Shown here in pieces: positions 25,647-32,100 of a stretch of 32,100 bases of DNA. Numbering within the stretch: position 1 is the first letter of the stretch; each line of letters opens with the position of its first letter. The notes beneath the pieces are model-generated. The model was not told the DNA's origin. It ran no database searches and worked only from the letters and a program-made list of their open reading frames with translations. The DNA is from Asaia bogorensis. Lineage in GTDB: Bacteria > Pseudomonadota > Alphaproteobacteria > Acetobacterales > Acetobacteraceae. The position numbers and the translations under genes are program-made. The DNA lies in NCBI GenBank assembly GCA_945873195.1, contig CAMCDA010000031.1:1-32100 (forward strand), written 5' to 3'.

Positions 25647-26450
25647 ATGGTGCCGGACAGGTTCAAGGGAAAGGTCGCGCTGGTCGCGGGGGGCGCGTCT
25701 GGCATCGGATACGCCATCGCCACGCGGCTGCACGCGGAGGGGGCTTCGGTGGTCGTGGGCGATCTGAACGCCGAACGGCTGGACGCGCTGGGGGCCCTGG
25801 GCGACCGCGTCGCGACCCTGGCCGGCAACGTGACCGTGGAAGCGGATGCGAAGGCCCTGGTTGCGCTGGCGGCCGAACGCTTTGGCGGGTTGGACGCGGC
25901 GTTCAACGTCGCCGGGGCATCTCGGCCTGGCTACATCGTTGATCTGGCCGAGGATGAATGGGATTTCACCGTCGATCTCTGCCTGAAGGGCGTGTTCCTG
26001 GGCATGAAGCACCAGGCGCGCCAGATGATGCGGCAAGGGCGGCCGGCTGGCGCGATCGTCAATATCGCGTCGTTGAACGCGCATGTGCCGATGCATGCCG
26101 GGTCGGCCTATGTCTCGGCCAAGGCGGGGGTGGAGGCGCTCAGCAAGAACGGCGCGCTGGAATTCGCCCCGCATGGCATCCGAGTGAACGCGATCCTGCC
26201 GGGGCTGGTGCAAACCCCGCTCACGCGGCGGCATTTCGACAATCCGGACGCGCTGGCGGCGTTTGTGGATCGGATCCCGATGGGGCGGCCGGCGCAACCG
26301 GAGGAGATCGCGGCGCCCGCCTTGTACCTGGCGAGCGACGACGCGGCCTATGTCTCGGGTGCGAGCCTGCTGGTGGATGGGGCCTGGGCGGTCAGCGGGT
26401 ACCCCGATATGCGGCCGTTCCGTGGGCCGGTGCGGTGGAACGCGGGGTAG
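25647..26450 (+). CDS. SDR family oxidoreductase (FabG-like)
   Basis: A 267-residue classical short-chain dehydrogenase. The cofactor loop is GGASGIG (residues about 15-21, the T-G-x3-G-x-G pattern with Ala-Gly-Gly before it), FNVAGAS stands for the usual NNAG, and the catalytic residues are the Ser of VNIASLNAH, with Tyr and Lys in AYVSAKAGVEAL. RVNAILPGLVQTPL and YVSGASLLVDGAW are the usual C-terminal family segments. The Asp at VVVGDLNAERL suggests NAD(H) preference. The GAGGGGA ribosome site fits the start at 25647. It is a cytoplasmic alcohol/ketone oxidoreductase of unknown substrate. It converges on the GT4 gene with nine bases between stops. Confidence 0.92.
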   Translation: MVPDRFKGKVALVAGGASGIGYAIATRLHAEGASVVVGDLNAERLDALGALGDRVATLAGNVTVEADAKALVALAAERFGGLDAAFNVAGASRPGYIVDLAEDEWDFTVDLCLKGVFLGMKHQARQMMRQGRPAGAIVNIASLNAHVPMHAGSAYVSAKAGVEALSKNGALEFAPHGIRVNAILPGLVQTPLTRRHFDNPDALAAFVDRIPMGRPAQPEEIAAPALYLASDDAAYVSGASLLVDGAWAVSGYPDMRPFRGPVRWNAG

Positions 26451-26459
26451 CGCCGGGGG

Positions 26460-27917
26460 TTACCGCTTCCGGGTTTTTGCCTTAGCCTTGGCAGGCGGGG
26501 CGGCTTTCGCCTTTGCGGTGGGCTTTGCCTTCATCGCTGGGGCGGCCGCTTTCGCTTTTGCCTTCGCAGGTGGCGCTTTTGCCTTTGCGGGTGGCGCGGC
26601 CGCCTTCGCCCGGGCGGCCGTGGCCTTCGCGGGCGGAGCCTTCGCCTTCTCGGCCGCCGCTTTCCGCTTGGCCGGGGCGGGTGCGGCGTCGATCGGCATC
26701 CCCGCAAGCCGTTCAATCGTCGCGCGATAGGCCGCTATGTAATCGGCCATCGACAGGTTCTTTTCGGCATAGACACGGGCATTCCCGCGCAATTTCGTCG
26801 CCAGCGCCTTGTTTTCCAGCAGATCCAGCGCCGTCTCCGCCATTTTTTGCGGATCGAAGAACGACGTCAGCAACCCGGTCTCTCCGTGCTGGACGAATTC
26901 CCGCACCGGCTCGGTGTCGCTGCCGATCACCGCGCATCCCATCGCGAGCGCTTCCCGCAACGACCAGGACGCGACAAACGGATAGGTCAGGTAGATATGC
27001 GTGTCGGATCGTTTCATGAGCGCCAGATAGTCCGCGTAGTTCACGCGGCCTGGAAACGCCACCCGCTCCAGATCGATCTGGTCACCGACCTCTTTCATCA
27101 GGCGTTCGCGCCAGTTGCCGCCCTCGGCCGGCATGACGCCATAGCTGACGCCATCCGACCCGACCATGATGACCTTCAGATCCTTCCGCGCCCGGTGCAG
27201 ATGCGGCAGCGTGCGCATCATTGTGTGGACGCCGCGATAGGGTTCCAGATCACGGGAGACATAGGTGATCAGCTTGTCGGTCGGCTTGATCGTCATGCCG
27301 CCGATCGTCAACGGCTTGCGCCGAGCTGCCGCGTCTGGCCGGCAGACATCGAGGTCCACGCCTTCCCATAGCAGGTCGATGCGGTCCTGCGCCCAATCGG
27401 GATAGGTTGATCGCTGCCATTGGGTCGGGCTGTGGCCATGCTGGCCCAGGTTCAACGCGATGTGATTGATCGCGTTCTTCGCCCGGATTCGGGGGAAATC
27501 CAGGCTGTCGTTCGGGAATTCCGGATCAAACCCGACATCGGCGCGTTCGGGATTGTAGTAGAATTCGTAGTACCCATACATCGGGGTCTTCGGCCAGACA
27601 TCCACCAGGTTGAGCATCTCACCCCAGCCGTGGTGGCCGATGATGATGTCAGGCTCAAACCCCAGCGTCTTCAAATTCCGCGCAACCTGAAACACCGAAT
27701 CCGCTCGGCGGACAGCGCCATCAAGCTCCCGGGCGGCTGGATGGGCCTCCGGAGCGGCGGTCGCCGGCTTCCGGTACGGGACCTTGCGCACGCCCTGCAT
27801 CACATTGGCGTTCGGTTCGGTGATGAACACGATTTCGTGCGACCCGGCTTCCACCAGATTGCGGACAATGTGCAGGAACTGCCCAGGAAAGTTCTGATGG
27901 ACGAACAGGAATTTCAC
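26460..27917 (-). CDS. Family 4 glycosyltransferase with a histone-H1-like basic tail
   Basis: A 485-residue protein. MKFLFVHQNFPGQFLHIVRNL opens the first Rossmann domain, GHHGWGEMLNLVDVWPKTPMY and EGVDLDVCRPD are typical of a GT4 subgroup, and the second domain has ITYVSRDLEPYRGVHTMMR, DLKVIMVGSDGVSYG and REALAMGCAVIGSDTEPVRE, which contains the E-x7-E donor-binding motif. Residues about 412-485 form a low-complexity tail made of Ala, Lys and Pro (PPAKAKAK-type repeats) ending KTRKR. This tail is unlike any glycosyltransferase domain and resembles bacterial H1-like proteins; it may bind acidic polymers, membranes or DNA. The donor sugar and acceptor are unknown. The gene follows the larger glycosyltransferase cluster behind a terminator-like hairpin. 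Confidence 0.88.
   Translation of the reverse strand: MKFLFVHQNFPGQFLHIVRNLVEAGSHEIVFITEPNANVMQGVRKVPYRKPATAAPEAHPAARELDGAVRRADSVFQVARNLKTLGFEPDIIIGHHGWGEMLNLVDVWPKTPMYGYYEFYYNPERADVGFDPEFPNDSLDFPRIRAKNAINHIALNLGQHGHSPTQWQRSTYPDWAQDRIDLLWEGVDLDVCRPDAAARRKPLTIGGMTIKPTDKLITYVSRDLEPYRGVHTMMRTLPHLHRARKDLKVIMVGSDGVSYGVMPAEGGNWRERLMKEVGDQIDLERVAFPGRVNYADYLALMKRSDTHIYLTYPFVASWSLREALAMGCAVIGSDTEPVREFVQHGETGLLTSFFDPQKMAETALDLLENKALATKLRGNARVYAEKNLSMADYIAAYRATIERLAGMPIDAAPAPAKRKAAAEKAKAPPAKATAARAKAAAPPAKAKAPPAKAKAKAAAPAMKAKPTAKAKAAPPAKAKAKTRKR
26466..26690 (-). repeat. Low-complexity Lys/Ala/Pro codon repeat in the GT4 tail
   Basis: The DNA is a degenerate tandem array built on GCCAAGGCGAAGGC-like units (on the plus strand GCCTTTGCC/GCCTTCGCC), encoding PAKAKA-type peptides. 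It has about 75 codons and no fixed period. Such arrays change length by slippage and differ between strains. Confidence 0.6.
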
Positions 27918-27950
27918 GGCAACGCGGCTTTCGGTACGCGGGACGGGGAG

Positions 27951-27998
27951 GAAAAAGCGGCTGGCCGATTCGGGCGGGTCTCGCGCCGGATCGGCCAG
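27951..27998 (-). terminator. Rho-independent-like terminator after the Ala/Pro-rich gene
   Basis: Reading on the minus strand, CTGGCCGAT (27998-27990) pairs perfectly with ATCGGCCAG (27969-27961), and a TTTTT run follows four bases later (27956-27952). It starts eight bases after the stop at 28006. The loop is long (20 bases), so strength is uncertain. It separates the large glycosyltransferase operon from the GT4 gene. Confidence 0.5.
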
Positions 27999-28005
27999 GC
28001 CTCGA

Positions 28006-29010
28006 TCAGCGTCGGGCGGTACGGGCCGCCGGACGGGCGCGCGCCTTTCGGGCGGAGGAGTCCGCGTCGCGCGGAGTCATGTCGATCTGGAAGCTTTCCA
28101 GCGCGGCGAGGCTTTCGGACTCACACGCTTCGCCCATCGCCACGGGTCCGACCGAACTGCCATCGACGAAGGTCGCCGAATAGCTGCAATCGAACCGTTC
28201 CGCCGCGTCACCCTTCAGTCGAACCCGCAGGCCGAGCAATGGCAGGGCCATGCCGCGGCTGCCGCAGAACTTGCCGCCTTCGACCCAGGGGGAGAGCCAT
28301 CCACGGCCCAACACGCCCTGGTATTCAACGTCACCCGGCTGGATGTCACCGTGCGGGGCGAGGCCGAAGCCCTCCACCCATGCCTGGCTGCCCTGGACAC
28401 CAATCCGTTCCCCGAACTTGCCGCCAACATCACCGGCCCGCTGGATATGGGCAACGATATCGGGGTCGGGCACGGGTGCGGCCGCCGGTTCAGCGGCGGC
28501 CGGCGCTGGCGCTGCGCCAGAGGGTGCACCAGCGGGAGCGGCTGCTGCCGCGGCGGCATCGTCACCGCTGAGCCGCAGGACCTGCAAACGGGGGGCCGTG
28601 GCGGGACCACCGTTCGCGGCCTGATAGATCGAGACCAGGATCTGGGCCGAGTCGTCGTTGACCTTCACCAGGGCAGCGGTGTTTTCCAGCCAGCCATCCT
28701 GACGGAACGTGCTGATGGTGACGCCGTTCGCGCTTTGCTCCCGCGACGGAGTCGGGGTGATCCGAACGCCGGGCAGGCCGGTCGCGGGATCAGGGGGCGG
28801 GCTGCCGGGCGCGGGAAACACGCAGAACAGGCCACGCTCCAGCGTCATCACATGGGCGGACACTCGCAGCTCCGCCATCCGTCCGCTTCCGGCCGGCGGG
28901 GCGGGCGCGGGGGGCGCCGGCGGGTTGGCCGATGGCGCGGCTGGCGCCTCGGCCGACGCCACTGGGGCTTCGGCCATGCGCTGGTCTCTTGTTCTTGGAG
29001 TACGTGGCAT
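28006..29010 (-). CDS. Unrecognised Ala/Pro-rich protein in glycosyltransferase cluster
   Basis: A 334-residue protein that I do not recognise. It has no signal peptide and no membrane helix. Residues about 13-45 are an Ala/Pro linker, 46-150 a moderately conserved-looking region (MAELRVSAHVMTLERGLFCV ... ENTAALVKVNDDSAQILVSI), 150-185 a second Ala-rich linker, and 190-315 a further folded region (WVEGFGLAPHGDIQPGDVEY ... LRVRLKGDAAERFDCSYSATF). It ends with a basic tail SSARKARARPAARTARR, echoing the basic tail of the neighbouring GT4 protein. The start ATG 29010 shares a base with the preceding stop (TAATG), and AAAGG lies upstream, so it is coupled to the large glycosyltransferase. ATG 28977 is an alternative start. 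A role in the same glycan or surface pathway is inferred from position only. Confidence 0.75.
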   Translation of the reverse strand: MPRTPRTRDQRMAEAPVASAEAPAAPSANPPAPPAPAPPAGSGRMAELRVSAHVMTLERGLFCVFPAPGSPPPDPATGLPGVRITPTPSREQSANGVTISTFRQDGWLENTAALVKVNDDSAQILVSIYQAANGGPATAPRLQVLRLSGDDAAAAAAAPAGAPSGAAPAPAAAEPAAAPVPDPDIVAHIQRAGDVGGKFGERIGVQGSQAWVEGFGLAPHGDIQPGDVEYQGVLGRGWLSPWVEGGKFCGSRGMALPLLGLRVRLKGDAAERFDCSYSATFVDGSSVGPVAMGEACESESLAALESFQIDMTPRDADSSARKARARPAARTARR

Positions 29011-32000
29011 TACGGGCCTTTTGCAACAATGGTGGACAAATCGGCTGACGCAACGTTCCGTGCCGAAGCGGGAACGCCGCGCTGATCGGATGATGCCATG
29101 GCGGTTACTAACGCGTTGTTAATAGCACCAGGAGGGAGATGGGGCGGAAGCAGAAATCCACGCCCCGTGCGCCGAATGCGTTCGGCCGGCGCGCCGAGGT
29201 CGAAGGCCGCCACCGCCAGCCCGGCCCGCCAAAGCTCGGTCAGGCCCATGCACCAGGTCTCGGGCGCGATCGACGGCAGAAAAGCGAGTTGGGCGTCCTG
29301 GCGCAATACCAGATCGACGGCTTGCGGCGCGTCATACGTGCCGGTGATGAATACCCGTCCGGTGGCGATCAGGCGCGCATCGTCGATCGTTGTGCCAACG
29401 ACGACAAATTCGAGGTCGAGATCGCGGTCGGCGGCATCGCGGGCGCAGGCCAACAGCACGTTGTAGCCCTTGTGGACTCCGATCGCGCCCAGCACGCATA
29501 CCCGGCGGCGCGCGCCCTGGGGCCTGGCGCGGGGCAGGCGAATGGGGATTGACGCGTCGTCGTCATGCGGGACCACCTGCGCGGATAGCCCCGGGAAATG
29601 GCGCATCATCCGGCGGGCGGTGTCCTCGGACGGCGCGATGACGCGGCGGGCGCCGGCCAAAAGGCGGGCGGACCGGGCGCGCAATTCCCGAACGCCGATC
29701 GATTCGGAAATGAACCGGCCGTGATCGGTGACGCAGCTTTCGCACGACGCCAGGGACGGTTCCCCACAATACTGGTCGTGGCCGTTCACCAGCAGGATGC
29801 GCGGGCAGAACCACGCGTAGTCATGCACATGGACGTCGTACGGCACATCCAGCCGCTCAGGCAGATCGTGCAGCGCTTTGTCGTGATCGAGGAAATGATG
29901 CACCTCGGTCACGATCGGTCGTTGCGACCGCAGCAGCCGCAGCAAGGCCGGCATCTCCGAGGGCATCGCATAGCGCAGGTTGGGATAGCGGCCGGTCGCG
30001 CCGTCAGATACCTCCACCGCCGCCGATCCATCGGGGAGGTGGGTTGGGCGCAGGATCAGCGCGTTGCGACCGGCGGCGATATGGTCGGCCACGTGGCCGC
30101 GAATGCGCTGCTCCACTCCGCCCGACGAGTCATGGGTGATCAGGATCGCTGATTCGCGTTGCCGGGGCCGGCGTTCGCGCCAGCGCCGCCGGTCGATGCC
30201 GCGACGAAACGGCGCCAGCGGATCGGCGCGCAGGAAATCCTGCACGAGACTGTTATAGCCGGGATGCAACCGCTCCAGCAGGGTGGCGTTGCGCGCGCGC
30301 AGGTGGGACCCGGCCTGGCTGAAGGATTGCCCGCCCCGATGGGCGACGAACAGCGATGGCAGGGCGACATGGCGCCAGCCGAGGCGGCGGGCGCGCAGGC
30401 AGAAATCATTCTCCTCCCCGTAGCCCTGGGCGAAGATATCATCGCGCAGCACGCCGACCTCGTTCAGGCAGTCACGGCGGATATACAGGCAAAACCCGAC
30501 GCCGACGGGGATATCGACGGTCTCGGTGCCACCCACTGCGCGGGCGATGTTATCCAGGCGGATCGTCTGCGCTTGGTCGGGTACCGGGTTGCGGGCGATG
30601 GGGTCGGGGTAGCTCAGGATGCTCGCATCGTTGGAAAATGGCGTGACGGTGCCGATGTTGCGCGCGCCGTACGCCGCGTCGCGCAGGCGTTCCAGCCAGT
30701 TCGGCGGCACCAGCGTATCGCTGTTCAGCAGCACCACATCCTGACGCGCCGCGGCCCGGATGCCGATATTGACGCTGGCGGCGAAGCCCCGGTTGCGGGC
30801 GGTGCGGATCAGCCGGATCTGCTTGCGCCGGCTCATGTCATCCAGCATGCCCCGCAGTCCCGGATCGGGGGAGGCATCATCCACCACGATCACCCGGGTC
30901 GATTTGTCGATGGTCGCGAACACGCTCTCCAGGCAGGCAAGGGTCAGGTCCCGCTGGCCATGCACCGGGATCACGACCGCGGTGCCACGCGGCCGAGCGG
31001 TGACGGACTTCGACGGCGCCGGGATCGGCAGATCCGCGGGCATCGGCGCGGCGGGGGCATAGATTTCGACATGCTCGGGCGCCGCGCCGGCCCGGTAATG
31101 TTCAGCGATCTGACGCGCGGTCGCGGATGCGGCATGCAGTTCACCCAAGGGCGAGACCGGGCTGCCATACAGCGCCCGCCCATCCGGCCCTCGGACATGC
31201 AGTATTTCCCCCAGCCGCAGCAGCGCCTCGGCCGGCACCGCAAAGCCGAACGGCCGAGCCAGGGGGCCGAGGTCGGGGATGGAAACGGCGCCATTGTCGG
31301 CGGTGATCCGCAGCTTTCCCTGCCGGCCGTCATCCGAGATGATCAGGGCCACGCGCCGGCCCGGATCGGCCGGATGCCAGGCCCAGCCCTTCAGGCCGCA
31401 GCCATCGGTTTCGACAATGCCCTCCGTCCGCCGGATCGCGGTGATGTCGATCGGGCTGCCAATCAGATGCCGCCCCTCGATCATCACCATCAGCCGGGAC
31501 GCGCGGGTCCAATGCCGCGGCAGGCGCTTGTCGGTCAGAACCTCTCCATCGAGGGCGATGGTCGGCTTGGAACGTGCGGTCGTATGCAGAGTGAGCGTGC
31601 CGTCGAACGCCATGGCGCACCATCCGTCACCCCCGGTCATTCGCACCGCTTCATTCGCGACGGCGCGGGTGTCGGCGCGGGGCACGTGACGGGACAGCGC
31701 GCGGCCCAGGCTGGCCAGCGCCTGGTCGACCGACCCCATCCGCAGCCGCGCGGCGGTAAGGCCGAGCCACGCTTCCCGGACGTCGTGGTCCTGTGTGACG
31801 GTGCCAAACAATTCGGCGGAGCGTGTCGGGTCCAGCGCCAGGTTGGCACCGGCCAAGGCAAGCATGATGTTGGGATCGAGTGGAACCAGCCGGTGCGCCC
31901 GTTCAAGCCAGCGCAGCGCGTTCGCCATATCTCCCACGCCAAGCGCTGATCGGTACGCGTCCATCGCGGCACGGGCGAGGGTTACAGTCTCCGGGTCCTG

Positions 32001-32018
32001 ATCCGCGCCATGCGCCAT
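29010..32018 (-). CDS. Bifunctional glycosyltransferase, TPR + GT2 + GT4
   Basis: A 1002-residue multidomain protein. Residues about 15-110 contain TPR-like helices (ALRWLERAHRLVPLDPNIML, VDQALASLGRAL). A beta-rich segment follows. The GT2 domain (about 347-600) has TAVVIPVHGQRDLTLACLES, VIVVDDASPDPGL, LLNSDTLVPPNWLERLRDAA (the DxD-like site) and GYGEENDFCLRARRLGW with the catalytic acidic residues. The GT4-like half (about 625-985) has ITHDSSGGVEQRIRGHVADH, DVHVHDYAWFCPRILL, CESCVTDHGRF, VCVLGAIGVHKGYNVLLACA and a degenerate acceptor-side end (FLPSIAPETWCMGLTELWRA). Such proteins add successive sugars to O-antigen, capsule or flagellin glycans. It may be cytoplasmic, with the TPR region as a docking surface. 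It lies 3 bases after the preceding partial gene. Confidence 0.88.
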   Translation of the reverse strand: MAHGADQDPETVTLARAAMDAYRSALGVGDMANALRWLERAHRLVPLDPNIMLALAGANLALDPTRSAELFGTVTQDHDVREAWLGLTAARLRMGSVDQALASLGRALSRHVPRADTRAVANEAVRMTGGDGWCAMAFDGTLTLHTTARSKPTIALDGEVLTDKRLPRHWTRASRLMVMIEGRHLIGSPIDITAIRRTEGIVETDGCGLKGWAWHPADPGRRVALIISDDGRQGKLRITADNGAVSIPDLGPLARPFGFAVPAEALLRLGEILHVRGPDGRALYGSPVSPLGELHAASATARQIAEHYRAGAAPEHVEIYAPAAPMPADLPIPAPSKSVTARPRGTAVVIPVHGQRDLTLACLESVFATIDKSTRVIVVDDASPDPGLRGMLDDMSRRKQIRLIRTARNRGFAASVNIGIRAAARQDVVLLNSDTLVPPNWLERLRDAAYGARNIGTVTPFSNDASILSYPDPIARNPVPDQAQTIRLDNIARAVGGTETVDIPVGVGFCLYIRRDCLNEVGVLRDDIFAQGYGEENDFCLRARRLGWRHVALPSLFVAHRGGQSFSQAGSHLRARNATLLERLHPGYNSLVQDFLRADPLAPFRRGIDRRRWRERRPRQRESAILITHDSSGGVEQRIRGHVADHIAAGRNALILRPTHLPDGSAAVEVSDGATGRYPNLRYAMPSEMPALLRLLRSQRPIVTEVHHFLDHDKALHDLPERLDVPYDVHVHDYAWFCPRILLVNGHDQYCGEPSLASCESCVTDHGRFISESIGVRELRARSARLLAGARRVIAPSEDTARRMMRHFPGLSAQVVPHDDDASIPIRLPRARPQGARRRVCVLGAIGVHKGYNVLLACARDAADRDLDLEFVVVGTTIDDARLIATGRVFITGTYDAPQAVDLVLRQDAQLAFLPSIAPETWCMGLTELWRAGLAVAAFDLGAPAERIRRTGRGFLLPPHLPPGAINNALVTAMASSDQRGVPASARNVASADLSTIVAKGP

Positions 32019-32021
32019 GCG

Positions 32022-32100
32022 TTAGTCGCCCACCGCCTGTTTCTGGGCCTCGGGGTCGGTGGACTCGGCGGGGGGCAGGGCGGCGAGGTCGGCCTTGGCT
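32022..32100 (-). CDS. C-terminal end of an unidentified gene (start outside window)
   Basis: A minus-strand frame enters from the window edge and ends at TAA (32024-32022), giving the last 25 residues, AKADLAALPPAESTDPEAQK then QAVGD. The tail is acidic and Pro/Ala-rich and not recognisable. Its stop lies 3 bases before the ATG of the large glycosyltransferase, so it is very probably the preceding gene of the same operon. Confidence 0.6.
   Translation of the reverse strand, partial: AKADLAALPPAESTDPEAQKQAVGD

Noticed and set aside
26263-26730. Ala/Phe-rich plus-strand open frame at the end of the SDR gene
   Set aside because: It is the complement of the Lys/Ala/Pro tail of the GT4 gene; the Phe codons are TTC/TTT opposite GAA/AAG-type repeats.

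Overview
The window is about 32 kb of GC-rich DNA (visibly around two-thirds G+C, codons ending in G/C) from a free-living, metabolically versatile bacterium. Gene content (branched-chain-amino-acid-type binding protein, paired acyl-CoA dehydrogenases, LLM oxidoreductase, Fe/2-oxoglutarate dioxygenases, UxaA/GarD dehydratase) and small extragenic palindromes of the GTCATCCCGGGC...GCCCGGGACC type suggest an alphaproteobacterium, perhaps Acetobacterales. That placement is inference; no rRNA or tRNA gene was seen.

Layout. 1-4838: end of a periplasmic substrate-binding protein gene coupled to a MaoC-type hydratase, a solitary HigA-like regulator, an MFS transporter facing away, and a nitroreductase overlapping a Nudix hydrolase. 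4839-7260: a structured repeat, cyclopropane-fatty-acid synthase, and a phytanoyl-CoA-dioxygenase-like gene broken by one extra base. 7263-9680: a leftward LLM oxidoreductase-PdxA pair followed by a CBS-domain gene with an FNR-like box. 9843-13138: a rightward catabolic operon of two acyl-CoA dehydrogenases and, after a hairpin repeat, a TauD-family dioxygenase. 13139-13416: a second copy of the structured repeat plus degenerate tandem repeats. 13417-18457: class III aminotransferase, apt, a CmcJ/NvfI-type oxidoreductase, a VapBC-type toxin-antitoxin pair and a UxaA/GarD-family dehydratase.

18458-25566 is the most unusual part. A 396-bp gene-free spacer with direct and inverted repeats is followed by two large, translationally coupled leftward genes: a 1016-aa SNF2/RapA-type helicase resembling DrmD of class 1 DISARM, and a 1221-aa N6-adenine methyltransferase resembling DrmMI. 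The DISARM genes drmA, drmB and drmC are absent from the flanks, so this looks like a stand-alone helicase-methyltransferase module, possibly phage defence.

25647-32100: a short-chain dehydrogenase, then a leftward glycan cluster: the end of an unknown gene, a 1002-aa GT2+GT4 double glycosyltransferase, an unrecognised Ala/Pro-rich protein coupled to it, a terminator-like hairpin, and a GT4 glycosyltransferase with a histone-H1-like Lys/Ala/Pro tail.

Two features stand out outside the genes. A three-hairpin repeat occurs twice, each time between convergent gene ends, with paired changes that preserve its stems. Many gene pairs overlap by 1-8 bases (ATGA, GTGA, TAATG), implying translational coupling.
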